Shown: positions 44,176 through 52,607 of the stretch, piece after piece | Position numbering within the stretch: the stretch's first letter is position 1 | Layout: the number at the start of each line of letters is the position of its first letter | Origin: an uncultured Spirochaetales bacterium | Lineage (GTDB): Bacteria; Spirochaetota; Spirochaetia; Sphaerochaetales; Sphaerochaetaceae | Length of the DNA stretch: 64,000 nt | Direction of reading: 5' to 3' | Assembly: GCA_949293595.1 (NCBI GenBank) | Contig: CASFDW010000001.1 | Span: 186,001-250,000 of the forward strand | The notes under the pieces: generated by a model | The model's database searches: none | Told to the model about the DNA's origin: nothing | The model's input: the letters and a program-made list of their open reading frames with translations, nothing else | Translations under genes and position numbers: made by a program

Positions 44176-45792
44176 TCATACCTCGCTTTCAATAACGTTC
44201 TTTCTAAGTTCGAGTATCCTCGACGGGGATACCGAAAGTTCATCGTAACCCATCTTCAGGAAAGTATCCGTCAGAGTAAGGTCAGCGGCAAGCTCCCCGC
44301 AGATTCCTGCCCAGATGCCGTTCTTGTGTGCATTCTCCGCAATAACGGCAAGAAGCCTCAGCAATGCCGGATGGTGCGCATCATAGAAGTAGTCGAGCTT
44401 AGCATTCTGCCTGTCGATCGCAAGCGTGTACTGTGTCAGGTCGTTCGTGCCGACGCTGAAGAAATCAACATGCTTTGCAAGCTCGTCCGACATTATGGCG
44501 GCCGCCGGGGTCTCTATCATGATACCGAGCTCGGTGTCCCTGGCAAACGGGATGTTCTTCTTCGCAAGCTCGTCCATGACCTGGCGGCAGAAGGCCTTGA
44601 TCTCCTCCACCTCCTTCACGCTGATGATCATCGGGAACATGACCGAGACCGGGCCGAAGGCGCTTGCCCTGTAGATGGCCCTCATCTGCGTACGGAAAAT
44701 GTCCTTCTGGAGAAGGCATATCCTTATCCCACGGTATCCGAGGGCCGGGTTCTCCTCCTTCTCGAGATGGAAATAGTCGACCTTCTTGTCCGCGCCGATG
44801 TCGAGTGTGCGGATGACGCATCTTTTGCCGCCAAGTCCTACCACGACCTTCTTATAGGCCTCGAAGAGCTCGTCCTCCGTCGGGAAATCGTCCCGGCCCA
44901 GATACAAAAACTCGCTTCTGAGCAGCCCGATCCCCTCCGCATCACCGCCGATGACATACTTCATGTCCTCGACGTTGCCTATGTTTGCGAAAAGCTTGAC
45001 CTTCCGCCCCGTCTTGGAAACGGATGGCCTGCCCCTGTACTTCTCAAGGGCTTCCTTGTATTCCCTTGCCTTCTGCTTTTTTTCGGTCATCTTCGCAAGC
45101 ATCGCCTCATCCGGATCGATGTAGTATTCGCCCGTGAAACCGTCGATTATCATCATCCTGCCGTTGAGGCCAGGATCGATGTCTATGTCGGTCTGCACAA
45201 GGGACGGGATGTTCATGACCCTTGCAAGGATCGCGGTATGGCTGTTGGAAGACCCCTGGCGGGTGACGAACGCAAGTATCTTGTCCTTGTCGAGCTGCAC
45301 CGTCTCGCTCGGGGTAAGATCCTCGGCGAGCAGGATTCCGGGCTCGGTCATCCTGAAGGAGACGTCGGCACCCGAAAGCACCCTGACAAGGCGGTCGCTG
45401 ATATCGCGCACATCGGCGGCCCTGGCCTTCATGTATTCGTCGTCCAGGGATGCGAACATCGAGGCCTGGGCATCCCCTATCTCATGGACGCTGAAGGCCG
45501 CACCGTATCCCTGCCCTATCATATCCTCGATGCCCTCGACATAATCCGGATCGTCGAGGAACATCTTCTGCACGTCGATGATCTCGGCCTGCTCCTCGCC
45601 TATCTCCCGCTTCGTCTTTGCATAGAGCGCATCGAGCTGAGCCCGGGCCTCGTCACGTGCGAGGGAGAAACGCTTGAGCTCCTTCGCCTTGTCGGAGCAT
45701 CTCTCATTTATCTTGGTCTCTGCCTTCTTGTAAACGTAGATCTTTCCGATGGCCACGCCCGAATACACGGGACGGCCTGTTCCCTTGATCAT
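44176..45792 (-). CDS. ptsI: PTS enzyme I (phosphoenolpyruvate-protein phosphotransferase)
   Basis: General PTS enzyme of 538 residues; takes phosphate from phosphoenolpyruvate and hands it to HPr. The phosphorylated His185 is in QGSSNSHTAILARVM, and the PEP-binding barrel has GIGLLRSEFLYLGRD and DFFSVGTNDLTQYTLAIDR. The start at ATG 45792 is set by an AGGAGG site; 25 upstream in-frame residues are not family-like and overlap the EIIA gene. It follows EIIA by one base. Confidence 0.95.
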   Translation of the reverse strand: MIKGTGRPVYSGVAIGKIYVYKKAETKINERCSDKAKELKRFSLARDEARAQLDALYAKTKREIGEEQAEIIDVQKMFLDDPDYVEGIEDMIGQGYGAAFSVHEIGDAQASMFASLDDEYMKARAADVRDISDRLVRVLSGADVSFRMTEPGILLAEDLTPSETVQLDKDKILAFVTRQGSSNSHTAILARVMNIPSLVQTDIDIDPGLNGRMMIIDGFTGEYYIDPDEAMLAKMTEKKQKAREYKEALEKYRGRPSVSKTGRKVKLFANIGNVEDMKYVIGGDAEGIGLLRSEFLYLGRDDFPTEDELFEAYKKVVVGLGGKRCVIRTLDIGADKKVDYFHLEKEENPALGYRGIRICLLQKDIFRTQMRAIYRASAFGPVSVMFPMIISVKEVEEIKAFCRQVMDELAKKNIPFARDTELGIMIETPAAAIMSDELAKHVDFFSVGTNDLTQYTLAIDRQNAKLDYFYDAHHPALLRLLAVIAENAHKNGIWAGICGELAADLTLTDTFLKMGYDELSVSPSRILELRKNVIESEV

Positions 45793-45793
45793 C

Positions 45794-46288
45794 TCACTTC
45801 CTCCTGATGGCAAGCACATCGTCGCCCGCCTTGACAGGTCCGTCAGCGACACGCTCGACTGATTCATATTCGTCGGTGTTGCAGATGACCATCGGGGTTA
45901 TTATGTCGAACCCCTTCTCGAGCAGGAGCGCCCTGTCGAAGTTTATCAGGGCCTCGCCCTTTCTGACCTTGTCACCGTTCTTCTTGAGACAGGTGAACCC
46001 CTCGCCCTTGAGACCGATGGTCTCCAGACCGATATGGATGAGGATCTCGAGACCATCCGGTCCCTTGAGATTGACGGCATGTCCGGTCTCGAACATCAAA
46101 TCGACCTCCGCGTCGCATGGTGCGTAGACGGTCCCTCCCGCCGGCTTGATGGCAACACCCTTGCCCAAAATACCCTCTCCGAAAGTCGGATCGGAGACCT
46201 CGGAGAGGTCCACCGCCTCGCCGTCAACTGCGGCTCCAAGCATCACAGCATCGCTCTTAGCCTTGAAAAGCTTGTCAAAAAGTCCCAT
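45794..46288 (-). CDS. PTS glucose-specific EIIA (Crr-like)
   Basis: Soluble phosphotransfer protein of 164 residues. The active His85 lies in EILIHIGLETIGLKGEGF and the second conserved His70 in MFETGHAVNLKG; the C-terminal GEALINFD is also present. The start ATG 46288 is preceded by AAGGAGG and overlaps the antiterminator gene by 14 bp. It serves the EIICB encoded three genes later. Confidence 0.93.
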   Translation of the reverse strand: MGLFDKLFKAKSDAVMLGAAVDGEAVDLSEVSDPTFGEGILGKGVAIKPAGGTVYAPCDAEVDLMFETGHAVNLKGPDGLEILIHIGLETIGLKGEGFTCLKKNGDKVRKGEALINFDRALLLEKGFDIITPMVICNTDEYESVERVADGPVKAGDDVLAIRRK

Positions 46289-47129
46289 CCTGGTTCCTCC
46301 TTGTATATTCGCCAAACCAATATATGTTCACTGCAAGAAACGCCCTGTCCATCAAGGACACCCCGCGTTTCGTGTTCTCCTCGATATACTCGACTATCCT
46401 TGAACTCACACCAACCAGCTCTCCGCCAAGTCCCTCCGCAAGCCTCATCAGACGGCCGCCGTCGTCTATGTCACTCTTCTCCTCGGAAAAACAGCGGAAG
46501 ACGAAGAACTTCAAGAAGCTTATGAACTCGCTTCCCGCAATCCCGTCGAAGGAATCAAGACCCGTCTCCCGGGTTATGATGTCCCTGATATCACCTATGG
46601 CCTTCGTGATCCTCACGATCTGGTTCAGATTCGTACTGAACTCCGCGTTCGTGATATGCAGGGCGATCGAGCATGCCTCGTCCTCGGGCAGGGATACACC
46701 CAGTTCCTCCCGTATCATCGATACGGCGTATTTTCCTATGGTGTACTCACGGGGATAGAAGACCTTGACCTCGCTCATGAGGGCCGAGCCCATGCTTGCT
46801 CCCTCCAGATGGCGGGAGATGGCGAAGCTTATATGGTCGGTAAGGGTTATGTACACGTTGTCGTTGAGCCTGCACCCGAGAATCTGCCCGGCATACTCGA
46901 TTATCTTCATCGATATATCTATATGCTTTTCAGGAAGGCTCGAAAGAAGCTTCTTCGCCCTCTCGGAGTTCTCTGTATCGACACTGAAGGTCTTTTCGAC
47001 CCTCGACGGGGTTATCTCCGTTCCGGGACGGCAGAAAAAGCCAAGTCCGCGCCCCATCGCGATCACCTCATGCCCGTCATCGCCGATGCATGAAACAATG
47101 TTGTTGTTGATGACCTTGCTGACAACCAA
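46275..47129 (-). CDS. BglG/LicT-family transcription antiterminator
   Basis: RNA-binding regulator of 284 residues controlled by PTS phosphorylation. The N-terminal RNA-binding domain has VSKVINNNIVSCIGDDGHEVIAMGRGLGFF. Two PRD domains follow, with conserved His residues in ITLTDHISFAISRH, ACSIALHITNAEF and later. The start is placed at TTG 47129, which aligns with the first Met of LicT proteins and has GGGGAG nine bases upstream; TTG 47159 would begin inside the terminator. It is the first gene of the PTS operon and sits directly behind its own RAT site. Confidence 0.92.
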   Translation of the reverse strand: MVVSKVINNNIVSCIGDDGHEVIAMGRGLGFFCRPGTEITPSRVEKTFSVDTENSERAKKLLSSLPEKHIDISMKIIEYAGQILGCRLNDNVYITLTDHISFAISRHLEGASMGSALMSEVKVFYPREYTIGKYAVSMIREELGVSLPEDEACSIALHITNAEFSTNLNQIVRITKAIGDIRDIITRETGLDSFDGIAGSEFISFLKFFVFRCFSEEKSDIDDGGRLMRLAEGLGGELVGVSSRIVEYIEENTKRGVSLMDRAFLAVNIYWFGEYTRRNQDGTF

Positions 47130-47147
47130 TTCCAAACACTCCCCAAT

Positions 47148-47209
47148 AAAAAAAACCAAATTCCATAAACACCAGAGAATATGCTCTTAGGCTTATGAAA
47201 TTTGGTTTT
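47148..47209 (-). terminator. Conditional terminator ahead of the PTS operon
   Basis: On the minus strand, AACCAAATTTCATAAGC pairs with GTTTATGGAATTTGG and is followed by eight U residues (47148-47155). The first six bases of the 5' arm belong to the RAT element, so antiterminator binding would prevent the hairpin. Confidence 0.88.
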
Positions 47210-47232
47210 GCCCTCAGATAAGGTAACAATCC
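47204..47232 (-). promoter_or_regulatory. RAT element, RNA target of the LicT/BglG protein
   Basis: A 29-base element beginning GGATTGTTACC and ending GGGCAAAACC on the minus strand, matching the ribonucleic antiterminator consensus of the bgl/sac/lic family almost exactly. It overlaps the following terminator by six bases, the classic arrangement. Confidence 0.92.
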
Positions 47233-47246
47233 AATCCGCTAATATA

Positions 47247-47275
47247 ATTACAAACCAGAAAATGCCTTATGTCAA
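47247..47275 (-). promoter_or_regulatory. Promoter of the PTS operon
   Basis: TTGACA at 47275-47270, a 17-bp spacer and TGTAAT at 47252-47247 on the minus strand. The expected start point is just upstream of the RAT element. Confidence 0.75.
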
Positions 47276-47329
47276 ACAAAATTTTGACGATTTTTAAAAA
47301 TATGTCTTTTTTTCAAATCCATGCTGCTG

Positions 47330-48436
47330 TCAGAGCAGGACAAGACTGAAAACAGAGAGTATGGCAAGCAACAGCACATTGAGCAGGGCAAACGCCAGCA
47401 TGAAGCGTCCATGCTCGTCACGGGATGACGAAAGATAGTATTTGATCCCTATAAGGCTCGCGAGGCTTGCGACAGGGGTTCCGAGCCCGCCAACATCCAC
47501 CGCCAGGAGAAGCGGCTTCCATGCATCGCAGAACGGAGCCAGCAGCACGGCCGAAGGAACGTTGCTTATGACCTGGCTTGTCAGCACACCGGTCAAAAAT
47601 GGATGACCCTCCATCAGGGCCGACAGGAAGGTCTTGACGCTCGGGATCATGGAGATGTTGCCGCTGAAAAGGAAGAAGCATACGAATGTGAGAAGAAGGA
47701 CGTAGTCTATCTTGAAGAACATGCTTCTGTCGTAGATGAGCAGGAAAAGGGCCTCTGCGGCAAAAAGGATGCGCCAGTCGAGGATACGGAACACGGAAAG
47801 GACCGCAAGGATCAGGAAAACGAAGTACAGCACGGTGCTGCGCGGATCCTTCCCAAACCCGATGCTGCTTCTGCCCGTGCTGTCGAATACGGCCTTCCTC
47901 GATACTGCGGCGCCGATAAGAAGCAGAAGTACGTAGCTCAGGGCGGAGATTGGGACGATCACCGAGAAGAAAGAGGCGGCGTCCAGCCCGTAGTACGAAT
48001 AAAGGAAGAGATTCTGCGGGTTTCCTACCGGAGTGGCCATGGAACCAAGGTTGGCGGCGATCGTCTCAAGCACGATGAGATACGCAAGGCTCCTGTCGTC
48101 AAGTCTGCCCTTCAGCATCATTATCGAGAACGGGACGAAGATTATCAGAGAGACGTCGTTCGTGACGAGCATGGAGGAAAAGAAGACAAGCGAGACCAGG
48201 GCGCAAAAAAGGATTCCCGCATTCCTGCAGGCGCCGAGGATCATGTGTGCGAGACTGTTGAAGAAACCTGCCTTCTTCAGTCCGGAGGACACCCCCATCA
48301 GGCAGAACAGCAGCGCAAGGATCCTGAAATCGACCGATGCGAACGAGGACGGGCGGACCCCTACGATCAAAAAAGAAACAATCGTTGCGGCAAGAGCGAC
48401 CGTGAAGGTCGTCTCCCTTTTGAAAAACGCCATCAT
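47330..48436 (-). CDS. Ion transporter/arsenite-anion permease superfamily protein
   Basis: Polytopic membrane protein of 368 residues with about ten helices. Motifs of the SLC13/ArsB/NhaD group are visible: LALLFCLMGVSSGLKKAGF, SSMLVTNDVSLIIFVPFSIM, ANLGSMATPVGNPQNLFLY in the first half and SGNISMIP, SQVISNVPSAVLLAPF in the second. Anions such as dicarboxylates or arsenite, or Na+/H+ exchange, are all possible. The frame is open far upstream through the NhaC gene, but that part is a shadow; the start is put at the double ATG (48436), without a strong ribosome site. Confidence 0.82.
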   Translation of the reverse strand: MMAFFKRETTFTVALAATIVSFLIVGVRPSSFASVDFRILALLFCLMGVSSGLKKAGFFNSLAHMILGACRNAGILFCALVSLVFFSSMLVTNDVSLIIFVPFSIMMLKGRLDDRSLAYLIVLETIAANLGSMATPVGNPQNLFLYSYYGLDAASFFSVIVPISALSYVLLLLIGAAVSRKAVFDSTGRSSIGFGKDPRSTVLYFVFLILAVLSVFRILDWRILFAAEALFLLIYDRSMFFKIDYVLLLTFVCFFLFSGNISMIPSVKTFLSALMEGHPFLTGVLTSQVISNVPSAVLLAPFCDAWKPLLLAVDVGGLGTPVASLASLIGIKYYLSSSRDEHGRFMLAFALLNVLLLAILSVFSLVLL

Positions 48437-48520
48437 ATCAACGCCAGATGATATCCCTTTCCCCCATCTTAATCCAGAGGATAACGGCCGGGATGGACAA
48501 GGAGGATGAAAACATACCCA

Positions 48521-48550
48521 AAAAGAAAGGACCGCACAAAAATGCGGTCC
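48521..48550 (-). terminator. Terminator after the NhaC-type antiporter
   Basis: Perfect 8-bp stem GGACCGCA/TGCGGTCC (48529-48550) followed on the minus strand by a T-rich tract, TTTCTTTT, at 48528-48521. Confidence 0.85.
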
Positions 48551-48570
48551 CTCTACGGAATTTCCTGCGA

Positions 48571-50184
48571 TCAGCGGTCCCAGAGCCTCGGAAGGAAAAC
48601 CAGTCCAAGTGCAAGCAGCGCCGCGGAAGCGATCCATGCGGCGGCGAGGCTGAGGGTGAATCCTCCGATCAGCGCACCGGCAAGCGCGCAGACCGCGACG
48701 AACACCGCATAGGGCAGCTGTGTCTGGACATGCTCGAGATGGGGGCACCCGGCACCCGTGCTCGAAAGTATGGTCGTATCGGAAATCGGGGACGCATGGT
48801 CGCCGAACACCGCTCCTCCGAGAACGGAGGAGACACAGATCATTGTGGCATTCAACAGCGCGGTCGATCCGAGCCCCTTTGCCTGCCCCAGCCCAACCGC
48901 TATGGGCATCACGATCGGAATCATGATTGCGAAGGTACCCCAGCTGGTGCCGGTTGCGAACGCGATTAGAGCGGAGAGCACGAACACGATCGCTGGAACG
49001 AGGGCAAGCGGGAAGCCGCCGCCAACGACAACCTCGCTGAGATAGGAGGCGAGCCCCAGACCGCCGTCGGCCGGCGAGGATTTGATTATGCTCCCGATGC
49101 TCCACGCCATTACCAGGATAATGATCGCTGGAATCATCGACTTGATTCCGTCTGTGAGCGCCTCGGAAGCCTCCTTGACCGTGAACAGTCTCCTGCAGAG
49201 ATAGTATATGTAGCTGACCACGGCAGTCAGAAGGACGGAATACCACAGCGCCATCGATGCGTCCGTGTTGTTGAACGCATCGGCAAGGGACATCGAAGCC
49301 ATTGCCTCGGAAATGGTCATGCCGTCGGAGGCCATGATAAGATACGTTGTGAACGGGAAGAAGAAAAGTGCCGTGATGATCAGCACGATGATCGGGAACA
49401 GCATGTCGAAGCTCTTGGCCTTGGCAACCCTTCCTGCACCTGCCAGCGCAATCTCTCCCGGAGCCTCTCCATAGCTCTCGTTGAAAAGAAGCCCCTTCTC
49501 CCTGTAGAGCCTGTGACTGTGCCTCATAGGTCCGAAATCCCGACCGGTCAATGCGACGACAAGTACCATCACAAGGGTCAGTATGGCATAAAGGTTGTAT
49601 GGAACCGCACGGAGGAAGAAGCTCAGCTCGCTTATTCCAAACACCTCGAAGCCCTCGCTGCCCTTGACTATGGACATGACGGTTATGACCCAGCTGGAAA
49701 TTGGCACGAGGATGCATACCGGGGCGGCCGTCGAGTCGAGTATGTATGCAAGCTTGGCTCTTGGAACACCGTTGCGGTCGGTGATGGGACGCATTATCGT
49801 CCCGACAGCAAGAGAATTGAAATAATCGTCGATGAAGATGACAAGGCCGCAGAACCATGCCATGACCATGCTGGTCTTGGGGCTGTGCAGCTTCTTCGCC
49901 GCCCATGCTCCGAACGCCTGCGCGGCACCGGTGCGGCTCATCATGCCGACGAGCCCTCCGAGAAGCGAACAGAAGAGCACGATCCTGATGTTCCAGCCGT
50001 CGGTGAGCACGCCTGCCAGAAGATCGGTCAGATTCAAAAGCGCAGTGACGGGATTGCCGCCTGCAACGATCAATGCGCCGGAAAAGATCCCCAGGAAAAG
50101 GGATATGATCACATCCTTGGTCAAAAAAGCCAGTGTGATGGTAAGTACTGGGGGTATCAGACCCAATGCCCCGAAATGTTCCAT
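48571..50184 (-). CDS. NhaC-family Na+/H+ antiporter or amino acid carrier
   Basis: Membrane carrier of 537 residues with about twelve helices. It shows the NhaC-family halves: IPPVLTITLAFLTKDVIISLFLGIFSGALIV, WFCGLVIFIDDYFNSLAVGTIMRPITDR and, in the second half, AFATGTSWGTFAIMIPIVMPIAV plus FGDHASPISDTTILSSTGAGC. The HASPISDTT motif is diagnostic. Members exchange Na+ for H+, malate/lactate or amino acids; the substrate is open. AGGAGG precedes the ATG. It has its own AT-rich upstream region and terminator. Confidence 0.9.
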   Translation of the reverse strand: MEHFGALGLIPPVLTITLAFLTKDVIISLFLGIFSGALIVAGGNPVTALLNLTDLLAGVLTDGWNIRIVLFCSLLGGLVGMMSRTGAAQAFGAWAAKKLHSPKTSMVMAWFCGLVIFIDDYFNSLAVGTIMRPITDRNGVPRAKLAYILDSTAAPVCILVPISSWVITVMSIVKGSEGFEVFGISELSFFLRAVPYNLYAILTLVMVLVVALTGRDFGPMRHSHRLYREKGLLFNESYGEAPGEIALAGAGRVAKAKSFDMLFPIIVLIITALFFFPFTTYLIMASDGMTISEAMASMSLADAFNNTDASMALWYSVLLTAVVSYIYYLCRRLFTVKEASEALTDGIKSMIPAIIILVMAWSIGSIIKSSPADGGLGLASYLSEVVVGGGFPLALVPAIVFVLSALIAFATGTSWGTFAIMIPIVMPIAVGLGQAKGLGSTALLNATMICVSSVLGGAVFGDHASPISDTTILSSTGAGCPHLEHVQTQLPYAVFVAVCALAGALIGGFTLSLAAAWIASAALLALGLVFLPRLWDR

Positions 50185-50270
50185 TACACACCTCCTGAAA
50201 CCGGATGTTATCAGAGAAAGGCTTATTAAAACAATAGAAAATGGAAAATAATGTTATAAATATTATATTT

Positions 50271-50286
50271 TGTTATTATAATAACA
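50271..50286. promoter_or_regulatory. Perfect 16-bp AT-rich palindrome upstream of the NhaC-type gene
   Basis: TGTTATTATAATAACA is self-complementary over all 16 bases. It lies 87 bases before the carrier start, just past the 3' end of the kinase gene, in a stretch with several TATAAT-like boxes. Likely an operator; terminator function is unlikely given the AT-only stem. Confidence 0.4.
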
Positions 50287-50291
50287 CAAAA

Positions 50292-50858
50292 TCATATATT
50301 TCTTATCCTGAGATATCCGGTGAAATCCACGCTTACGAAGTATTCGTCCTCAAGGGGGATCCATTCGTTTACAAAGCGCTCGAGCATGCGGCTGCCGTTT
50401 CTGGCCATTATTCTTGAAAGCCTGTCCTGATACGGAGCCTCCAGTATGTAGCCCAGGTCGTAAAGAGGGCGGAAAGCAGGAAGGAGGCTGTACACCCCCT
50501 CGACAAGTATGATGTCGCCGCAGACATCCCTTTCATCGTCCGCAAGACTCATCGAAAAGCAGTCGAACGGCCTGTAGGAGAACTTCCGTGCCCCCTCCTT
50601 CAGCGGTATGGCGACCTCCTCGTAAAAACGCTCGGAATCCAGGTTCCCGCCGGGGAAAAGCAACCTTTGGGCCGTCTTTTTCCAAGGAGGGAGGAAGAAA
50701 TCGTCCATATGGACCACCCCACATGGCAGACAGGCCCTGATCAGACGCGAGAGATGGCTCTTGCCGGTGCCGCTCTTGCCGTCGACGGCAATCACCACCC
50801 TTCCCTTTTTCTCCATAAGTTCCTCGGTCTCCGATATTATCCTGTTCAATGCGTCCAT
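50292..50858 (-). CDS. Uridine-kinase-like P-loop kinase
   Basis: Small cytoplasmic kinase of 188 residues. Walker A is AVDGKSGTGKSHLS, followed by GVVHMDDFFLPP (lid and base-binding region typical of the uridine kinase/phosphoribulokinase group) and ILVEGVYSLLPAF (Walker B). The start is placed at ATG 50858, where the conserved region begins; the upstream frame runs into the terminator of the ilv operon. Substrate could be uridine or another small alcohol; nucleoside uptake genes are nearby but not adjacent. Confidence 0.83.
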   Translation of the reverse strand: MDALNRIISETEELMEKKGRVVIAVDGKSGTGKSHLSRLIRACLPCGVVHMDDFFLPPWKKTAQRLLFPGGNLDSERFYEEVAIPLKEGARKFSYRPFDCFSMSLADDERDVCGDIILVEGVYSLLPAFRPLYDLGYILEAPYQDRLSRIMARNGSRMLERFVNEWIPLEDEYFVSVDFTGYLRIRNI

Positions 50859-50894
50859 ACGCAGATGATAGCAGAATAAACCCGGGGAGTGAAC

Positions 50895-50921
50895 AAAAAA
50901 AAAGGAACCCCGGAGGGTTCC
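50895..50921 (-). terminator. Terminator of the branched-chain amino acid operon
   Basis: GGAACCC (50904-50910) pairs with GGGTTCC (50915-50921), followed on the minus strand by nine T residues (50903-50895). It begins nine bases after the ilvB stop codon. Confidence 0.92.
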
Positions 50922-50929
50922 CTGACCGA

Positions 50930-52606
50930 TCATGCCTCAAGGTCGATGAATCCGATCATGTCGTTTATCGACGCGCCTGGGGCCACCATCGGGTAGACCT
51001 TGTCATCGAGAGGGATCTCGCAGTCGACGACCACGGCCCTGTTCCTGCCGACCGCCTCCCTGAGGACCGCGACGGGATCGTCATCCTTGCTCATCGTCAT
51101 CCCATCAAGTCCGTAGGCCGAGGCGAGCATGCACCAGTCTATAGGAGTGTCCAATGTAGTCTCGCTGTAATGGCTCTTGAAGAAGAGCGTCTGCCATTGT
51201 CTGACCATGCCGAGACAGTGGTTGTTCATCACAAGGATGATTATCGGGAGGTTGTAGCGTGCGATGGTCGCAAGCTCGTTGCAGTTCATACGGAACGATC
51301 CGTCCCCGGCGACGTTCACAACCCTGGAGCCGGGATGGGAGATCTGCGCACCGATTGCGGCTCCTGTTCCAAATCCCATGGTTCCGAGCCCGCCGCTGGT
51401 GATGAAGCGACGTGGCCTGATGTCCCTGAGATACTGGGCGGCCCACATCTGGTGCTGCCCCACCTCGGTCGTGATGATGTGATCCTCGGGAAGCACCTGT
51501 TCGAGGGCCTCCATTATCTCCTTCGCCCTGGCGCTCTCAGCCGTGGTCTTCATCGGATAGCGGCTCCGGTTCTTCTCAAGCTGCTCCATCCATGCATCAT
51601 GCTTCTGGCACTGGAGCATACCGCAAAGACGCGGGAGCACGACCTTCAGATCCCCGATCACATGGTGGTGGGAGAATATGTTCTTGTTTATCTCGGCGGG
51701 ATCGACATCGAGTTGCAGCACCCTGGCCTGACGTGCGAAGGTCGAGCCGTTGGAGATCACCCTGTCCGAAAAGCGGGCGCCGACTACAATGAGCAGGTCG
51801 CAGGAGTTGATGCTCATGTTGCTGAGCTTCGTGCCATGCATTCCGACCATGCCTGTGAAGCGGGGTGAGGACGAAGGGAACGCCCCGAGCCCCATCAGAG
51901 TCGAGCAGACAGGGGCGTCAACAAGTTCAACAAGCTTGCGAAGCTCCTCTCCAGCACCGCTTCTTACCACTCCGCCGCCGATGTAGAACATCGGGCGCTT
52001 CGAGGCCTTTATCATCTCCACAGCCTTGTCCAGGTCCTCGGCCCTCAGCCTCTCGGTCTTCGGGAAAACCTCGATCGGTGGCTTGTCCTCGTATTCCACA
52101 AATCCCACCTGAAGGTCCTTGGGGATATCCACCAGCACAGGACCGGGCCTGCCCTCCTTCGCGATGTAGAAGGCCTCGCGGACTATGTCCGCAAGCTCGT
52201 TTATGTCCTTGACGATGTAGTTGTGCTTGGTGATTGGCATTGTGACGCCGGTTATGTCGACCTCCTGGAAGCTGTCGCGGCCCAAAAGGGCAAGAGGAAC
52301 GTTCCCTGTGATGGCCACAACAGGAGAGGAATCCATGTACGCCGTCGCAAGTCCTGTGACGAGGTTGGTCGCACCGGGACCGCTCGTGGCGATGCAAACA
52401 CCCACCTTGCCCGTGCTTCTTGCATAGGAATCCGCGGCATGGCTGGCTCCCTGCTCGTGGGCGGTAAGGATATGCCTTATCTTTCCTTTTGTGAGGTAGA
52501 GGGCATCATAAAGGGGGATGACCTGTCCTCCGGGATATCCGAAAACGGTGTCCACACCCTCGCTGATGAGGACCTTCATTATTACTTCGGCACCTGTGAG
52601 CTTCAA
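50930..52606 (-). CDS. ilvB: Acetolactate synthase, large catalytic subunit
   Basis: Thiamine-diphosphate enzyme of 558 residues condensing pyruvate (or pyruvate plus 2-ketobutyrate) in the first common step of valine, leucine and isoleucine synthesis. The catalytic Glu region is FGYPGGQVIPLYDAL...AHEQGASHAADSYAR, and the cofactor motif VAGDGSFRMNCNELATIARYNLPIIILVMNN has the GDG...NN signature. Last gene of the operon, one base after ilvD, whereas the regulatory subunit ilvN is at the operon's start. Confidence 0.96.
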   Translation of the reverse strand: MKLTGAEVIMKVLISEGVDTVFGYPGGQVIPLYDALYLTKGKIRHILTAHEQGASHAADSYARSTGKVGVCIATSGPGATNLVTGLATAYMDSSPVVAITGNVPLALLGRDSFQEVDITGVTMPITKHNYIVKDINELADIVREAFYIAKEGRPGPVLVDIPKDLQVGFVEYEDKPPIEVFPKTERLRAEDLDKAVEMIKASKRPMFYIGGGVVRSGAGEELRKLVELVDAPVCSTLMGLGAFPSSSPRFTGMVGMHGTKLSNMSINSCDLLIVVGARFSDRVISNGSTFARQARVLQLDVDPAEINKNIFSHHHVIGDLKVVLPRLCGMLQCQKHDAWMEQLEKNRSRYPMKTTAESARAKEIMEALEQVLPEDHIITTEVGQHQMWAAQYLRDIRPRRFITSGGLGTMGFGTGAAIGAQISHPGSRVVNVAGDGSFRMNCNELATIARYNLPIIILVMNNHCLGMVRQWQTLFFKSHYSETTLDTPIDWCMLASAYGLDGMTMSKDDDPVAVLREAVGRNRAVVVDCEIPLDDKVYPMVAPGASINDMIGFIDLEA

Positions 52607-52607
52607 T

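Noticed and set aside
44146..45807. A 553-codon plus-strand frame
   Set aside because: It is antisense to enzyme I over its full length, has no ribosome site and shows no family motif; enzyme I on the other strand is unambiguous.
47330..50191. A 953-codon open frame on the minus strand
   Set aside because: Only its last 368 codons (from 48436) look like a protein; the upstream part runs out of frame through the NhaC-type gene, past a strong terminator, and is rich in Arg/His/Ser as shadow frames are.
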